DNA of 64,000 nucleotides from Skermanella stibiiresistens SB22 (GTDB lineage Bacteria; Pseudomonadota; Alphaproteobacteria; Azospirillales; Azospirillaceae): the NCBI RefSeq assembly GCF_000576635.1, contig NZ_AVFL01000007.1, positions 220,169-284,168 of the forward strand, written 5' to 3'. The translations under genes were made by a program, and so were the position numbers. Under the pieces are notes generated by a model, which saw nothing but the letters and a program-made list of their open reading frames with translations, searched no databases and had not been told where the DNA came from. Positions 54,696 through 62,964 of the stretch are shown piece after piece (position 1 is the stretch's first letter; each line of letters begins with the position of its first letter).

Positions 54696-56639
54696 TCAGT
54701 CCCGGTTGGCCTGTTGGGTCTGGTCGCCCGCCTTGGCGAACCAGAAGGTGTCGGGCCGGTAGATCCCGAAATGGGCTCCGGGGTCCCAGTTGTAGATGCC
54801 TTCGTCCGGCACGTTGCGCAGCGTGTTGCGAACCACGACCGGCTGGAGGGTGCCGTTGATCAGGCCGATGGTGAAGACCTGATCGGCGTGGATCGCCAGG
54901 ATCTCGTGCCAGACCTCGGCGCGGGCCGCCGTGCCGGACGCGTTCCGCCACGCGGCCATCAACTCCATCAGGCGCTTGGGCTGCTCCATGTCCGGCTTCT
55001 CGCCCGAGGTTCCGCCGGTCTGGAAATACTGGCCCCATTTGGGCCACTCGTACTGGTTCTGGTCGATCGGCACGAACTCGGTCGGCGCCATGTCCGCCGT
55101 CGGAATGCCGTTGTCGACACCCTTGCCGATGGACATCAAGGTCTGGCCGGCATAGATGCGGTTGCGCAGGACCTCGAGCTGGGACGGCTTGGTGAACAGC
55201 TTGACGCCGATCTTGCGCCAGCTGTCCGCGATCAGTTCCAGGACGTCGACCTCCTCGGTGCTCTCACCGGAGGTCTCGACGATCAACTCCATCGGTCGGC
55301 CGTCGGGCAGCAGGCGGATGTTTTCGCTTCCCCGCTTGGTCAGGCCCATCTCGTCCAGCAGCTGGTTGGCCCGCTTGACGTCATATTGGGTCCAGGCGTT
55401 CTGGTATTCCGGCTTGTACAGGGGGGAGCGGGGCAGCACCGTGTTGTTGGAGGCTCTGGCGAGACCGTAGTAGATCACCTCGTTGATCTCGTCCCGATCG
55501 ATCCCGATCGACAGCGCCCGGCGGAATCGGACATCCCGGAACACCTCGTGCCAAACCGGGTCGGTGGTGTTCAGGTTGGGAAACAAAGCCAGATGGGAGC
55601 CGTAGCCGGTCTTCCACAGATCGACCTTGTAGTCGTTGCGCTTCGCCGCCTGCTTCAGGAAGGTGTAGTTATCGAAGCGGATGTAGCGCGCCTGGAGGTC
55701 CGCCTCGCCAGCGCCGGCCTTGGCCGGGATGATCTTGCCATCGGCGATCTGGACCAGCAGGCGGTCGATATAAGGAAGCTGGTTTCCCGCCGGATCGATC
55801 CGGTGATAGTAGGGATTGCGGACGAAGACGAACCGTTCCGCCGGGGCCGCCGTGGTGTTGACCCAGGGCTGGAGCGTCGGCATGTCGGGATTGTCGTTGT
55901 CGTAGGCGTTGTCCATGCGGTTATGGAGATGCGCCCAGGTCTTCTGCCCCGCGGCCTTGACCCGCTCCTTGAGCTGGGCAGCCTCGGCGTATTTCACGTG
56001 AAACTTTTTCAGGTACTCCGACGGTCCGAAGATCTCCAGCGGCCGCGCCGACGCCAAGCCCGGCAGGAACATCGGATTCTTGGCTTTCCAGGAATAGCGG
56101 ACCGTCGTCTCGTCGATGACCTCGAAGACGGGACCCTCGCCATTGACCAGCATTTCGGGAGGCGGGCCATCGGGTGGCACGGCGGGGTCCAGGATGACAT
56201 CCTCCCACCAGTAGCGGAAGTCCTCGGCGGTGAAGGGCGAGCCGTCGGACCAGCGGTGACCCGGCCGCAGATGGAGGGTGAAGACCTGGTCACCGTCGGA
56301 CTCGACCGACTGGAGAATATCGGGCTCCAGGGTCAGGTCCGTGGTGTACGTCATCAGCCGGGCATAGCTGTACGCGAAGATGATCCGTACGTCCTTGGCC
56401 CGCGACATCATCGTCGCGAGATCGCCGCCAGGCTTGCCTTGTTGCGCCCCATCGTCATCAAAAGTCACCAAACGCGGTTCGGCGGGAAGCCGTTGGTCCA
56501 CCGGAGGAAGCTTGCCCGCCGCCACCTGATCCGCGAAGTACGGCGTCTCGGCCGCCGCCAGCGCGGGCGCCGCCACCCCCAAGGTGGCGAGGAGAGCCGT
56601 GGCGGCGATCAGGGCCGCTCTCAAGGGACGGTGGATCAT
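54696..56639 (-). CDS. ABC transporter extracellular solute-binding protein (family 5)
   Basis: 647 residues from the ATG at 56639. Seen: a signal peptide cut near Ala29 (ALAAAE), then a family-5 fold: LRPGHRWSDGSPFTAEDFRYWW and RRALSIGIDRDEIN. Longer than DppA (about 535), closer to YejA or sugar-binding relatives. Its coding strand includes a parS-like palindrome at 55990 (FHVKY). Overlaps the ATPase stop by four bases. Confidence 0.9.
   Translation of the reverse strand: MIHRPLRAALIAATALLATLGVAAPALAAAETPYFADQVAAGKLPPVDQRLPAEPRLVTFDDDGAQQGKPGGDLATMMSRAKDVRIIFAYSYARLMTYTTDLTLEPDILQSVESDGDQVFTLHLRPGHRWSDGSPFTAEDFRYWWEDVILDPAVPPDGPPPEMLVNGEGPVFEVIDETTVRYSWKAKNPMFLPGLASARPLEIFGPSEYLKKFHVKYAEAAQLKERVKAAGQKTWAHLHNRMDNAYDNDNPDMPTLQPWVNTTAAPAERFVFVRNPYYHRIDPAGNQLPYIDRLLVQIADGKIIPAKAGAGEADLQARYIRFDNYTFLKQAAKRNDYKVDLWKTGYGSHLALFPNLNTTDPVWHEVFRDVRFRRALSIGIDRDEINEVIYYGLARASNNTVLPRSPLYKPEYQNAWTQYDVKRANQLLDEMGLTKRGSENIRLLPDGRPMELIVETSGESTEEVDVLELIADSWRKIGVKLFTKPSQLEVLRNRIYAGQTLMSIGKGVDNGIPTADMAPTEFVPIDQNQYEWPKWGQYFQTGGTSGEKPDMEQPKRLMELMAAWRNASGTAARAEVWHEILAIHADQVFTIGLINGTLQPVVVRNTLRNVPDEGIYNWDPGAHFGIYRPDTFWFAKAGDQTQQANRD
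55990..56005. other. parS-like palindrome, 14/16 match
   Basis: TATTTCACGTGAAACT, two mismatches from consensus, inside the solute-binding gene, 22 kb from parB. ParB binding is possible but unproven. Confidence 0.5.
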
Positions 56640-58531
56640 GACGCCATCTCCAGAAGGGCCGGGCGGGCGGTGGCACGGACCAGATGACCGTCGCCCAGAT
56701 CGATCATGCCGGGATGATTGTCGCCGTCGATGGTGAAGGGTTCCGGCCAGGAGCGTGGATCGGAGGCGCGGCCCTCGCCGAGCAGCGCCAAGTCGAGCCT
56801 GGAATCTGGGTCCGGGTCGGGCACGGCGGAGAGCAGCGCCCGGGTGTAGGGATGGACCGGGTTGCGGAACAAGGCGGCTCGGGGCGCCACCTCGACGATC
56901 CGGCCCTTGCACATCACCATGATGCGGTCGGCGATGTAATCGACCACCGCCAGATTGTGGGAGATGAACAGGTAGGTCAGGCCCAGCTTCTCCTTGAGGT
57001 CCTTCAGCAGGTTCAGGATCTGGGCCTGGATCGAGACGTCCAGCGCCGACACGGGTTCGTCGCAGATCAGCAGGTCGGGCCGCAACGCCAGGGCGCGCGC
57101 GATGCCGATGCGCTGGCGCTGACCGCCGGAGAAGCTATGCGGATAGCGCTTGAGATAGCGGACATCGAGGCCGACCAGGCTCATCAGCTCCTTGACCAGC
57201 TGGCGGCGATGCTCCTCGTCGCCGATGCCATGGATCACCAGGGGTTCGGACACGATGTCGAACACGGTCATGCGGGGGTTCAGCGAACCGAACGGATCCT
57301 GGAAGATGAATTGCAGCTTGCGGCGGAAAGCGACCAGATCGTCATTCTCCAGCCCCAGCACGTCGACGATCTTGCCGCGGTCGTTGTACAGCACCGTTCC
57401 GGTGTCGGGTCTGAGCGCCCGCATCAGGATCTTGGACAGCGTGGTCTTGCCGCAACCGGATTCGCCGACCAAGCCGACGCATTCGCCCCGCTTGATCTCG
57501 AAACTGACGTCATCCACGGCGAGCACGCCGCCGCCGCTGGAGCGGTTGCGGTTGAACCAGCCGGTTCCCGACGTGTCGAACCGCTTGGTGATACCGGTCA
57601 CGCTCAACAGCGGACCGGCGGCGTCGGCTCCCGCCGGCCAGGGCTCCTTGGTCGCCTCCAGCATCTTGCCGCCGGCCGACTTGATCTCCCGGATCGGCAC
57701 CAGCCGCTCGCCCGGCTCCATGTGGAAACGCGGCACGGCGCGCAGCAGGGCCTTGAGATAGGGGTGGCGCGGGTCGGCGAAGATGTCCCGCATCTCGCCG
57801 GACTCCATCACCTCGCCCCGGTACATCACGACCACCTCCTCGGCGACGTTGGCGACGACGCCCAGGTCATGGGTGATCATCAGCACCGCCATGCCCAATT
57901 CGCCCTGGAGGTCACGGATCAGCTTGAGGATCTGGGCTTGGATGGTGACATCGAGCGCGGTGGTCGGCTCGTCCGCGATCAGCAGGGACGGGCGGCAGAT
58001 CAGCGCCATCGCGATCATGGCGCGCTGGCGCAGGCCGCCCGAAAGTTCGAAAGGGTAGGTGTCCAGCGCGCGGACGGGTTCGGGGAAACCGACCAAGCGC
58101 AGCATCTCGCTCGTCAGCCCGCGCGCCTCGGCCTTGCTGACGCCGCGGTGGAGGATCACCGCCTCGCCAACCTGGTCGCCGACCGTGTGGAGTGGCGACA
58201 GCGAGGTCATCGGTTCCTGGAAGATGATCGAGATGTTGCCGCCCCGGATCGCGCGCATCTTGCCGCTTTCCGGATTGAGCTTGGTTATGTCGATCGTCTT
58301 GGGCAGGCGGGGATCGGCGAACAGGATCTCGCCGCGGGTGATGTGGGCGGGGCGCGGCAGGATGCCCATGATGGCCTGGGCGACCACGGACTTGCCGGAC
58401 CCGGACTCGCCGACCAATGCCACGGTTCCGCCGGGCTTGACCCGGAAGGAGATGCCCCGCACCGCCCGGATGACGCCCTCGGCGACGCGGAATTCGATAT
58501 GCAGATCGCGGACGTTGAGCAGATCCGTCAT
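56636..58531 (-). CDS. ABC transporter ATP-binding protein, fused two-domain (YejF type)
   Basis: 631 residues from the ATG at 58531. Seen: two complete ATPase domains: Walker A GESGSGKS at 41-48 and [10 protein letters not shown]; second GESGCGKT near 356-363, SGGQRQRI. Each ends in the oligopeptide-type C-terminal extension with HPYLKALL and HPYTRALL. The single protein replaces the usual OppD-OppF pair. It starts inside the DUF2244 stop (ATGA). Confidence 0.93.
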   Translation of the reverse strand: MTDLLNVRDLHIEFRVAEGVIRAVRGISFRVKPGGTVALVGESGSGKSVVAQAIMGILPRPAHITRGEILFADPRLPKTIDITKLNPESGKMRAIRGGNISIIFQEPMTSLSPLHTVGDQVGEAVILHRGVSKAEARGLTSEMLRLVGFPEPVRALDTYPFELSGGLRQRAMIAMALICRPSLLIADEPTTALDVTIQAQILKLIRDLQGELGMAVLMITHDLGVVANVAEEVVVMYRGEVMESGEMRDIFADPRHPYLKALLRAVPRFHMEPGERLVPIREIKSAGGKMLEATKEPWPAGADAAGPLLSVTGITKRFDTSGTGWFNRNRSSGGGVLAVDDVSFEIKRGECVGLVGESGCGKTTLSKILMRALRPDTGTVLYNDRGKIVDVLGLENDDLVAFRRKLQFIFQDPFGSLNPRMTVFDIVSEPLVIHGIGDEEHRRQLVKELMSLVGLDVRYLKRYPHSFSGGQRQRIGIARALALRPDLLICDEPVSALDVSIQAQILNLLKDLKEKLGLTYLFISHNLAVVDYIADRIMVMCKGRIVEVAPRAALFRNPVHPYTRALLSAVPDPDPDSRLDLALLGEGRASDPRSWPEPFTIDGDNHPGMIDLGDGHLVRATARPALLEMAS

Positions 58532-59079
58532 CGGGAGCCGCGCGTCGTCCAAGAGCCCGCGTTTTCGCCCTGGTTCGTCAGGGGAGTGGAATCCAAGTCG
58601 GCATCGATGCCCAAAGCGGCGAAATTGCTGATCGTCGTGTCGGTCATGCCGATCCCCTTGCTGCGCGCGACCTCCGCCACCCGCTCGGCGATCTCGTCGA
58701 AGCCATCGAGAGTCGATTCGAGCCGGACGGTCTCCCCGGACCCGGAACCCTTCAGCTTCAGCTGCATCCAGCCAAGGCCCCGATCGCGACGAGTAGAATA
58801 ATAGTTTAACCTTACATGAGCCAAATGTTCCCACGAAATCGAACCACCAAGGGGCCCGCGCGCCGTGACGCGATCATCGTCCATTTCGATGACGGTGGCG
58901 TGACGCTGGGCCGTCCGCGCGCCGAAAATCGCGAAGAGCCCGGCGGCCGCGGCCATCGGCACCCATACCCACGGGCTCAGGGACAACAACAACGGCGGAA
59001 GGCCCGTCAGCGCCAAGCCAGCGGCGGCTCGGGCGTAATCGCCATAAAGCGGGCCGGGTGGATAACGGAAGCGCTTCAC
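58528..59079 (-). CDS. DUF2244 domain membrane protein
   Basis: 183 residues from the GTG at 59079, which has AGGAG eight bases upstream; upstream in-frame codons lie in the intergenic region and lack an RBS. Seen: two hydrophobic stretches in the first half (LALTGLPPLLLSLSPWVWVPMA), then a basic PH-like soluble part with RVTARGPLGG. Function unknown. First gene of the ABC operon. Confidence 0.75.
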   Translation of the reverse strand: MKRFRYPPGPLYGDYARAAAGLALTGLPPLLLSLSPWVWVPMAAAAGLFAIFGARTAQRHATVIEMDDDRVTARGPLGGSISWEHLAHVRLNYYSTRRDRGLGWMQLKLKGSGSGETVRLESTLDGFDEIAERVAEVARSKGIGMTDTTISNFAALGIDADLDSTPLTNQGENAGSWTTRGSR

Positions 59080-59104
59080 TTGGTACTCCTGACGAGATCG
59101 GGGC

Positions 59105-59887
59105 TCAAGGAACGGGGATGAAGACGGTTGGAGCGGCCAACCAGAGTACGGCGGGGTGGTTGGCGGTGGCCGACAGGAACCTGTCCAGGAAATGGTGGCA
59201 GGCGTCGTCATGGACGAGGTGGTGGGTAAGCAAGCCCGTTGGTTCGTCCCGGTCGGTGGTCCCGAAGCGCAGCGCCGCGAGGTGCCGGACGGTGGCGGCG
59301 ATCACCGCCCCGGTTCCGGCGAAGCCACCGCCGCCCCGCCAGTCGATCACGTCGACATGGGTGTTGACCTGGATCAGCCCCGGCGCGGGGCAAGGCTGGC
59401 GGCGCGGCGTGAAGGTGGAGATCCCGGCATAGCCCAGTCCCGGCAGCCGGGGGATGACGTCGGCGGCGATCCTGTTCCACGGCGGCACCAGGACGGGCAG
59501 CGGATCGAACCCGGCGAGCCTGCGCCAGCCCTGGCGCAGATCCTCCAGCACGGCGTCGGGCGGCCGCGCGGCACCCAATTCGGCTTTCTTGGCCGGAGGC
59601 GTCTCGTGGTTGGCGTGGGAAAGCCCATGTTGGAGGACGCTGACGCCGGGCCAGCCGCGAAGATGCTCCGCCAGTTCGGGCGTGGCGCCCGTCGGGATCA
59701 CGGCGAGCGCCACCGGCACGCCATGCGCCGTCGCGATGGCGCGCAGCCGCGTCAGCGCGGGAGTGGGCGCCACGGCGTCGTCGTCGCGCCACCACAGCGT
59801 CGCCTTGGCGCCGGCCTCCGCCCAGAGGTCGAGTTCGGCGGCCAGGGTGTCCCAGGCTTTGTTTTCCCAGGCGTCACCGGTCGTCAC
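59105..59887 (-). CDS. Polysaccharide deacetylase family protein
   Basis: 260 residues. Seen: WWRDDDAV at 32-39 with the NodB-type Asp pair, HGLSHANHE at 88-96 with zinc His, and PPWNRI near 138. The full catalytic set for metal-dependent N- or O-deacetylation is present, without a signal peptide, so the substrate is probably a cytoplasmic glycan or glycolipid precursor. Overlaps the glycosyltransferase at 59884. Confidence 0.84.
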   Translation of the reverse strand: MTTGDAWENKAWDTLAAELDLWAEAGAKATLWWRDDDAVAPTPALTRLRAIATAHGVPVALAVIPTGATPELAEHLRGWPGVSVLQHGLSHANHETPPAKKAELGAARPPDAVLEDLRQGWRRLAGFDPLPVLVPPWNRIAADVIPRLPGLGYAGISTFTPRRQPCPAPGLIQVNTHVDVIDWRGGGGFAGTGAVIAATVRHLAALRFGTTDRDEPTGLLTHHLVHDDACHHFLDRFLSATANHPAVLWLAAPTVFIPVP

Positions 59888-61059
59888 GACAGCGCCTCGA
59901 TCAGCAGGCGCGCCGACCTGGCGGCGCCGTCCAGCGCGGGGGTGAAGGCGGCGGCGGGCGGAGCCTCCAGCGCGCGTCGGACCGCGGCGGCCAGCAACTC
60001 CGGTGTCAGTCCGGCTTCGGCCACGGTTTGAAGCAGGCCGCGCCGCTCGAACAGCCGGGCGCGGTCGCTCTGCTCCGTCTCGTTACCGGCGGCGAACGGG
60101 ACCACCACCGCCCGGCAGCGGGCTTGCAGCAGATCCATCAGCGTGTTGTAGCCGGCTTGGCTGATCGACAGGAGGCAGCGGGCCAGCAGATCCGGAAAAT
60201 CGGGGCGGGCGCGCTCCACCATCACGCCAGGCGGAGCCATGTCTCGCAGCCCCTGGAAGTCGGCCTCGGCGATATCGGGTCCCACCAGCAAACGCCACGG
60301 TGCCGCCGCCAAGGCCGTGAGGGGTCGCGCGGCGATGGCGGCGCGCAGCAGCGGCAGGCCGACGGCGCCGCCACCGACCGAGACGATCACCTCGCCGGTG
60401 CCGTCACCCTCGGAGGTCGCCGTGCGGCGGGTGGCCGCGACGTAGCCGGTGTGGCGGATCAGGTCCTCGATCAGGTGGGCTTGCGGGAAAGTGGCGGCGA
60501 ACGGCACGACCGAAGGGTCGCCATGGACCAGCACGAGGTCAAGGTGACGGCGCGCCACCTCCGCCATCTCCACCTCGCGGGCGGGGTTGTCCTTGGCCAC
60601 CAGGATGTCGCGGACCGACGCGGCGATGACCCTGGGGCGCTTCGGGCGTTCCAGCAGCGGCAGCAGTTCGAACCGGAAGGGGCGGCGTCCGAAGGGGTAG
60701 GTCTCCAGCAGCAGGATGTCGGGATCGACCGTGTCGGCGAGGTCGAGCAGGGCGCCGCGGCGCCGCTCCCTCCAGGCGTCGTCGATCGGCTGGCCGTCCT
60801 CGCCGACGATGCGCTTGAAGGTCTTGTCGGCCGAGCGCGCCGGGGGAAGCTGGACCACCCGGGCGCCACCATGGTCGACCCCCGCCACGGGAAAACCGCC
60901 GGACGCCACCGTGACGTCGAGACCCGCCTCCACCATCGCCCGCGTCAGCAGCGCCGCCCGGCGGACATGACCGATGCCGAGCAGGTGCTGGACCCAGACC
61001 AGCGCCTTCAGGGGACGGGTGGGGGGAGCTTGTACGCGAATGTCATCATTCGTCATCAT
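59884..61059 (-). CDS. MurG-like glycosyltransferase (GT28 type)
   Basis: 391 residues from the ATG at 61059. Seen: WVQHLLGIGHVRRAAL near 23-38, the GHxxR-like donor loop, and a C-terminal ISQAGYNTLMDLLQARCRAVVVPFA resembling the acceptor-sugar motif of GT28. Part of the minus-strand cluster. Acceptor unknown. Confidence 0.8.
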   Translation of the reverse strand: MMTNDDIRVQAPPTRPLKALVWVQHLLGIGHVRRAALLTRAMVEAGLDVTVASGGFPVAGVDHGGARVVQLPPARSADKTFKRIVGEDGQPIDDAWRERRRGALLDLADTVDPDILLLETYPFGRRPFRFELLPLLERPKRPRVIAASVRDILVAKDNPAREVEMAEVARRHLDLVLVHGDPSVVPFAATFPQAHLIEDLIRHTGYVAATRRTATSEGDGTGEVIVSVGGGAVGLPLLRAAIAARPLTALAAAPWRLLVGPDIAEADFQGLRDMAPPGVMVERARPDFPDLLARCLLSISQAGYNTLMDLLQARCRAVVVPFAAGNETEQSDRARLFERRGLLQTVAEAGLTPELLAAAVRRALEAPPAAAFTPALDGAARSARLLIEALS

Positions 61060-61106
61060 GGGGCGCGGTCCGGTTGATTATGATGAAGCCTGTGGGTGTG
61101 TTTATG

Positions 61107-61190
61107 GTAGGTCGGCTATAGCGAAGCGGCAGCCGACGCCACTCCCGACGCGCCTGATTGTCGGCTGCCGCTTCGCTATAGCCGACCTAC
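61107..61190. repeat. REP-like palindrome, copy 2 (perfect 31-base stem)
   Basis: A 31-base arm at 61107-61137 and its exact reverse complement at 61160-61190, with a 22-base loop. The core GCGAAGCGGCA..CCGAC is shared with copy 1 at 35226. It lies between two genes on the minus strand and could act as a terminator or regulatory RNA structure. Confidence 0.92.
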
Positions 61191-61251
61191 GGTTGACGGC
61201 GGTGGAAACCGCATGTTGCACCGTCGAGCCTACCAAATCGTAGGAATTTAG

Positions 61252-61836
61252 TCAAACTTCCAGAGCGATGTTGAGTTCCGCGATGGCTGGCGCGCCGTCG
61301 GGAGCCAGGGTGAAGCGATGGGCGCAGCCGTCGAGCAGCTTGTGCCGCGGCTTGTCGGTCATGTCCCAATCGGCGGCCAGCGCGTAGAGCGCGCGGATGA
61401 CGCCCTTGTGGGCGACGGCGCCGGTCGGTTCGCCGCGACCCGCGACCTCGGCCAGCCACGGCCGCAGGCGGTCCTGCACGTCGAGCGGGCTCTCGCCCTC
61501 CGGTGCCCGGAAGTCCAGGCCGCGCGCTTCCCACGCCGCCATCAGGTCGCCCAGTTCCGCCCGCAGGTCGGTCAGTGTCCTGCCTTCCCAGACCCCCCAA
61601 TCCATCTCGACCAGCCGCGCGTCGAGGGAGGGGGAGAGTCCCAGCAGGCCGGCGGTGGCGGCGGCGCGTTGGAGCGGACTGGCGATCCAGACGCGGTCCC
61701 GGAGGCGGTCCGGCAGCACCCAGGTTCGGACGACGCCTTCGCCGTGGGGTGACAAGGGCACGTCGGTGCGTCCCTGGATCAGGCCCTCGGTGTTCCAGGC
61801 GGTCGGGCCATGGCGCAGGATCAGCAGGTCGGTCAT
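61252..61836 (-). CDS. Histidine phosphatase family protein (second copy)
   Basis: 194 residues from the ATG at 61836. Seen: RHG at 8-10, SPLQRAAATA, VHMDWGVWEG-like VEMDWGVWEG, and a late AHKGVIRAL with the second His. Overlaps the GT4 stop at 61833 by four bases. It sits among glycan genes and could dephosphorylate a sugar phosphate. Confidence 0.88.
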   Translation of the reverse strand: MTDLLILRHGPTAWNTEGLIQGRTDVPLSPHGEGVVRTWVLPDRLRDRVWIASPLQRAAATAGLLGLSPSLDARLVEMDWGVWEGRTLTDLRAELGDLMAAWEARGLDFRAPEGESPLDVQDRLRPWLAEVAGRGEPTGAVAHKGVIRALYALAADWDMTDKPRHKLLDGCAHRFTLAPDGAPAIAELNIALEV

Positions 61837-62957
61837 CGGGGTCTCGCGAGGCTTCGGATCAGGGTGTCGAGCGTGTGGGAGGCCGCGGTGAAGCCGTGTT
61901 CGGCGGCGACGACGCGGGCGGCCTCGCGGCCCATCGTCCGCCGCCGCTCGGGATCGGCCAGCAGGGTGTCGACGGCGTCGGCGAAGGCGATCTCGTCGCC
62001 GATCGGCGTCAGCAGGCCGGTCGAGCCGTCGCGCACCAGATCCGGCACGCCGCCGGTGCGTCCAGCCACGACCGGCAGCCCGGCGGCTTGGGCTTCCAGC
62101 AGCGCCATGCCATAGGCCTCGTTGATCGCCGGCCAGACCATCAGGTCGGCGGCGGCGTAACACGCGGCCAGCCGTTCCGGCGGCAAGGCTCCAAGAAAGC
62201 GGAGGCGGGCGGGATCGATCGCGCCGAAGGTCTCCTCGACGCAGGCGCGGCGCGGCCCGTCACCCACCACCAGCAGGCGCCAGTCCTGGGAACCGAGGCG
62301 TTCCAAGGCGCGCGCCAGGACGCGGAACGAGCGCTGCTTGTCGCCGCCGCGCATCATGCCGACGGCGAGCAGCCAGGGAACGTCCGGGGGTAGGTCGAGA
62401 GCGCCCGCGAGGCAGGCCCGGTCGCTGGCGCGGTCCCGCGCCGCCGGCGGTTCGACGAAGGGGCGCAACAGCGTCAGCCGGTCGGGCGACGACAGCAACG
62501 GGCGCAGGCATTCGGTGTCCGCCGTGGTCAGCGAGATCACCGCGTCGGCCCTGGCGATGGCCTCGCCCGCCGCGGCGTGACCCAGGGCGAAGCGGCCCCC
62601 GGCTTGCTTGGGCGCGTAGGACGCCTCGGCCACGACATAAGGGATGTCGAGCGCCGCGCTGACCGCCGGCCCCAGCCAGTCCGGCGCCTTGTGGTAGAGG
62701 TGGTAGGTGAACCACAGGTCGGGCGGGTCGCGGGACAGGCGGCCGATCAGGCGCGCCGCCAGCTTGGCGCCGAGATCGGCCAGCCGTTGATGGCGGCCGG
62801 GGCGCTCGCCATCGTCCCAGCTGCGGAACCGGCAGGCGAGATCGACCTGATGTCCCGCGTGGCCCAGCGCCGCCATCAGCAGCCGGGCCATGCGCCGGTC
62901 ACCCGACGGGGTCGGGTGGGTCGGGGCCTTGAGGGGGGCGTGGAAGGCGATCCGCAT
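61833..62957 (-). CDS. Glycosyltransferase family 4
   Basis: 374 residues. Seen: N-terminal FHAPLKAPTHPTPSGDRRMA, GLPVVAGRTGGVPDLV, EX7E in EAYGMALLEAQAAG. Retaining sugar transferase, cytoplasmic face. Begins seven bases after the next GT gene ends, so one operon. Confidence 0.88.
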   Translation of the reverse strand: MRIAFHAPLKAPTHPTPSGDRRMARLLMAALGHAGHQVDLACRFRSWDDGERPGRHQRLADLGAKLAARLIGRLSRDPPDLWFTYHLYHKAPDWLGPAVSAALDIPYVVAEASYAPKQAGGRFALGHAAAGEAIARADAVISLTTADTECLRPLLSSPDRLTLLRPFVEPPAARDRASDRACLAGALDLPPDVPWLLAVGMMRGGDKQRSFRVLARALERLGSQDWRLLVVGDGPRRACVEETFGAIDPARLRFLGALPPERLAACYAAADLMVWPAINEAYGMALLEAQAAGLPVVAGRTGGVPDLVRDGSTGLLTPIGDEIAFADAVDTLLADPERRRTMGREAARVVAAEHGFTAASHTLDTLIRSLARPR

Positions 62958-62964
62958 GCCGGGA

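Noticed and set aside
54714..58801. Long plus-strand frames (up to 705 residues) opposite the ABC transporter genes
   Set aside because: Gln/Arg/Gly-rich, no family signals, fully antisense to well-supported genes; an effect of high G+C.
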